NCBI GenBank assembly: GCA_964650485.1 | Contig: CAZYTX010000041.1 | Span: 1 to 33,574, forward strand | DNA length: 33,574 bases | From: CAZYTX01 sp964650485 | GTDB lineage: Bacteria > RBG-13-61-14 > DATKZS01 | Direction of reading: 5' to 3' | In this document: positions 33,448 through 33,574 of the stretch, in pieces | Layout of the letters: the number at the start of each line of letters is the position of its first letter | Position numbering within the stretch: position 1 is the stretch's first letter | Program-made: the position numbers and the translations under genes | Notes under the pieces: model-generated | The model's database searches: none | The model's input: only the letters and a program-made list of their open reading frames with translations | Told to the model about the DNA's origin: nothing

Positions 33448-33574
33448 CGTGCCCGCGCTTGTTTTCCGGGAGCAGGTTCTGGGCCCGCCGGCTACTCCGG
33501 GAGTGGACTGATCGGAAAAGGGGGCAGGGGGTCCCTGCTTACAAACCGCCCCGCCATTGTGCACAAAGAAGCGC

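Noticed and set aside
1..33574. CRISPR arrays, prophage or complete insertion sequences
   Set aside because: No regularly spaced repeats, no phage structural genes and no transposase were found on either strand.

Overview
The window looks like chromosome from a GC-rich Gram-negative, probably anaerobic bacterium. My best guess is a Desulfobacterota/deltaproteobacterial lineage. The reasons are a complete bacterial selenocysteine cluster (selA, selB, selC), a System II cytochrome c biogenesis ResB, a DUF4911-like small protein, a stand-alone ATP-grasp subunit of an ADP-forming acyl-CoA synthetase, an acyl-CoA ligase, an acyl-CoA dehydrogenase and a sulfatase-TPR fusion. This placement is inference; the window has no rRNA or other marker that fixes it.

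Layout. Bases 1-280 hold no convincing gene but a strongly folded inverted-repeat segment. A hicAB toxin-antitoxin pair on the minus strand follows, with a UGA inside hicA. Next on the minus strand are an acyl-CoA synthetase, a two-gene set (serine beta-lactamase-like hydrolase, then a secreted seven-repeat VCBS/FG-GAP protein) and a GT39-like membrane glycosyltransferase. After tRNA-Phe come a frameshifted exported protein and an ADP-forming acyl-CoA synthetase beta subunit on the plus strand. A PIN-domain protein and an uncharacterised 99-residue partner sit just past the 3' end of tRNA-Asp. The tRNAs Asp, Val and Sec and a small lipoprotein gene form one minus-strand unit with its own promoter, downstream of selA-selB. 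An AT-richer two-gene island (DUF3800 plus a PBECR-like protein) separates selA from a four-gene minus operon: DHDPS-like, DUF4911-like, tldD, resB.

The plus strand from 21.2 to 30.1 kb carries an acyl-CoA dehydrogenase with a terminator, a membrane-anchored sulfatase-TPR protein, and a biosynthetic operon argG - class V aminotransferase - serA - purA. The last part holds a TM2-like small membrane protein, a sodium:solute symporter coupled to a small membrane protein, and a broken nucleotidyltransferase module at the right edge.

How the genes work together. selA, selB and selC together insert Sec, although no convincing selenoprotein gene is visible here. argG, serA, the aminotransferase and purA supply arginine, serine and purine precursors. 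The acyl-CoA genes point to acid activation and oxidation.

The most unusual signal is a short palindromic element present three times. Its two arms differ between copies in a compensating way. Two copies lie tail to tail at 30.3-30.5 kb and one lies in frame inside selB. Several small two-gene modules of toxin-antitoxin or defence character (hicAB, PIN pair, DUF3800 pair, nucleotidyltransferase pair) are spread through the window, and two of them are visibly decayed.
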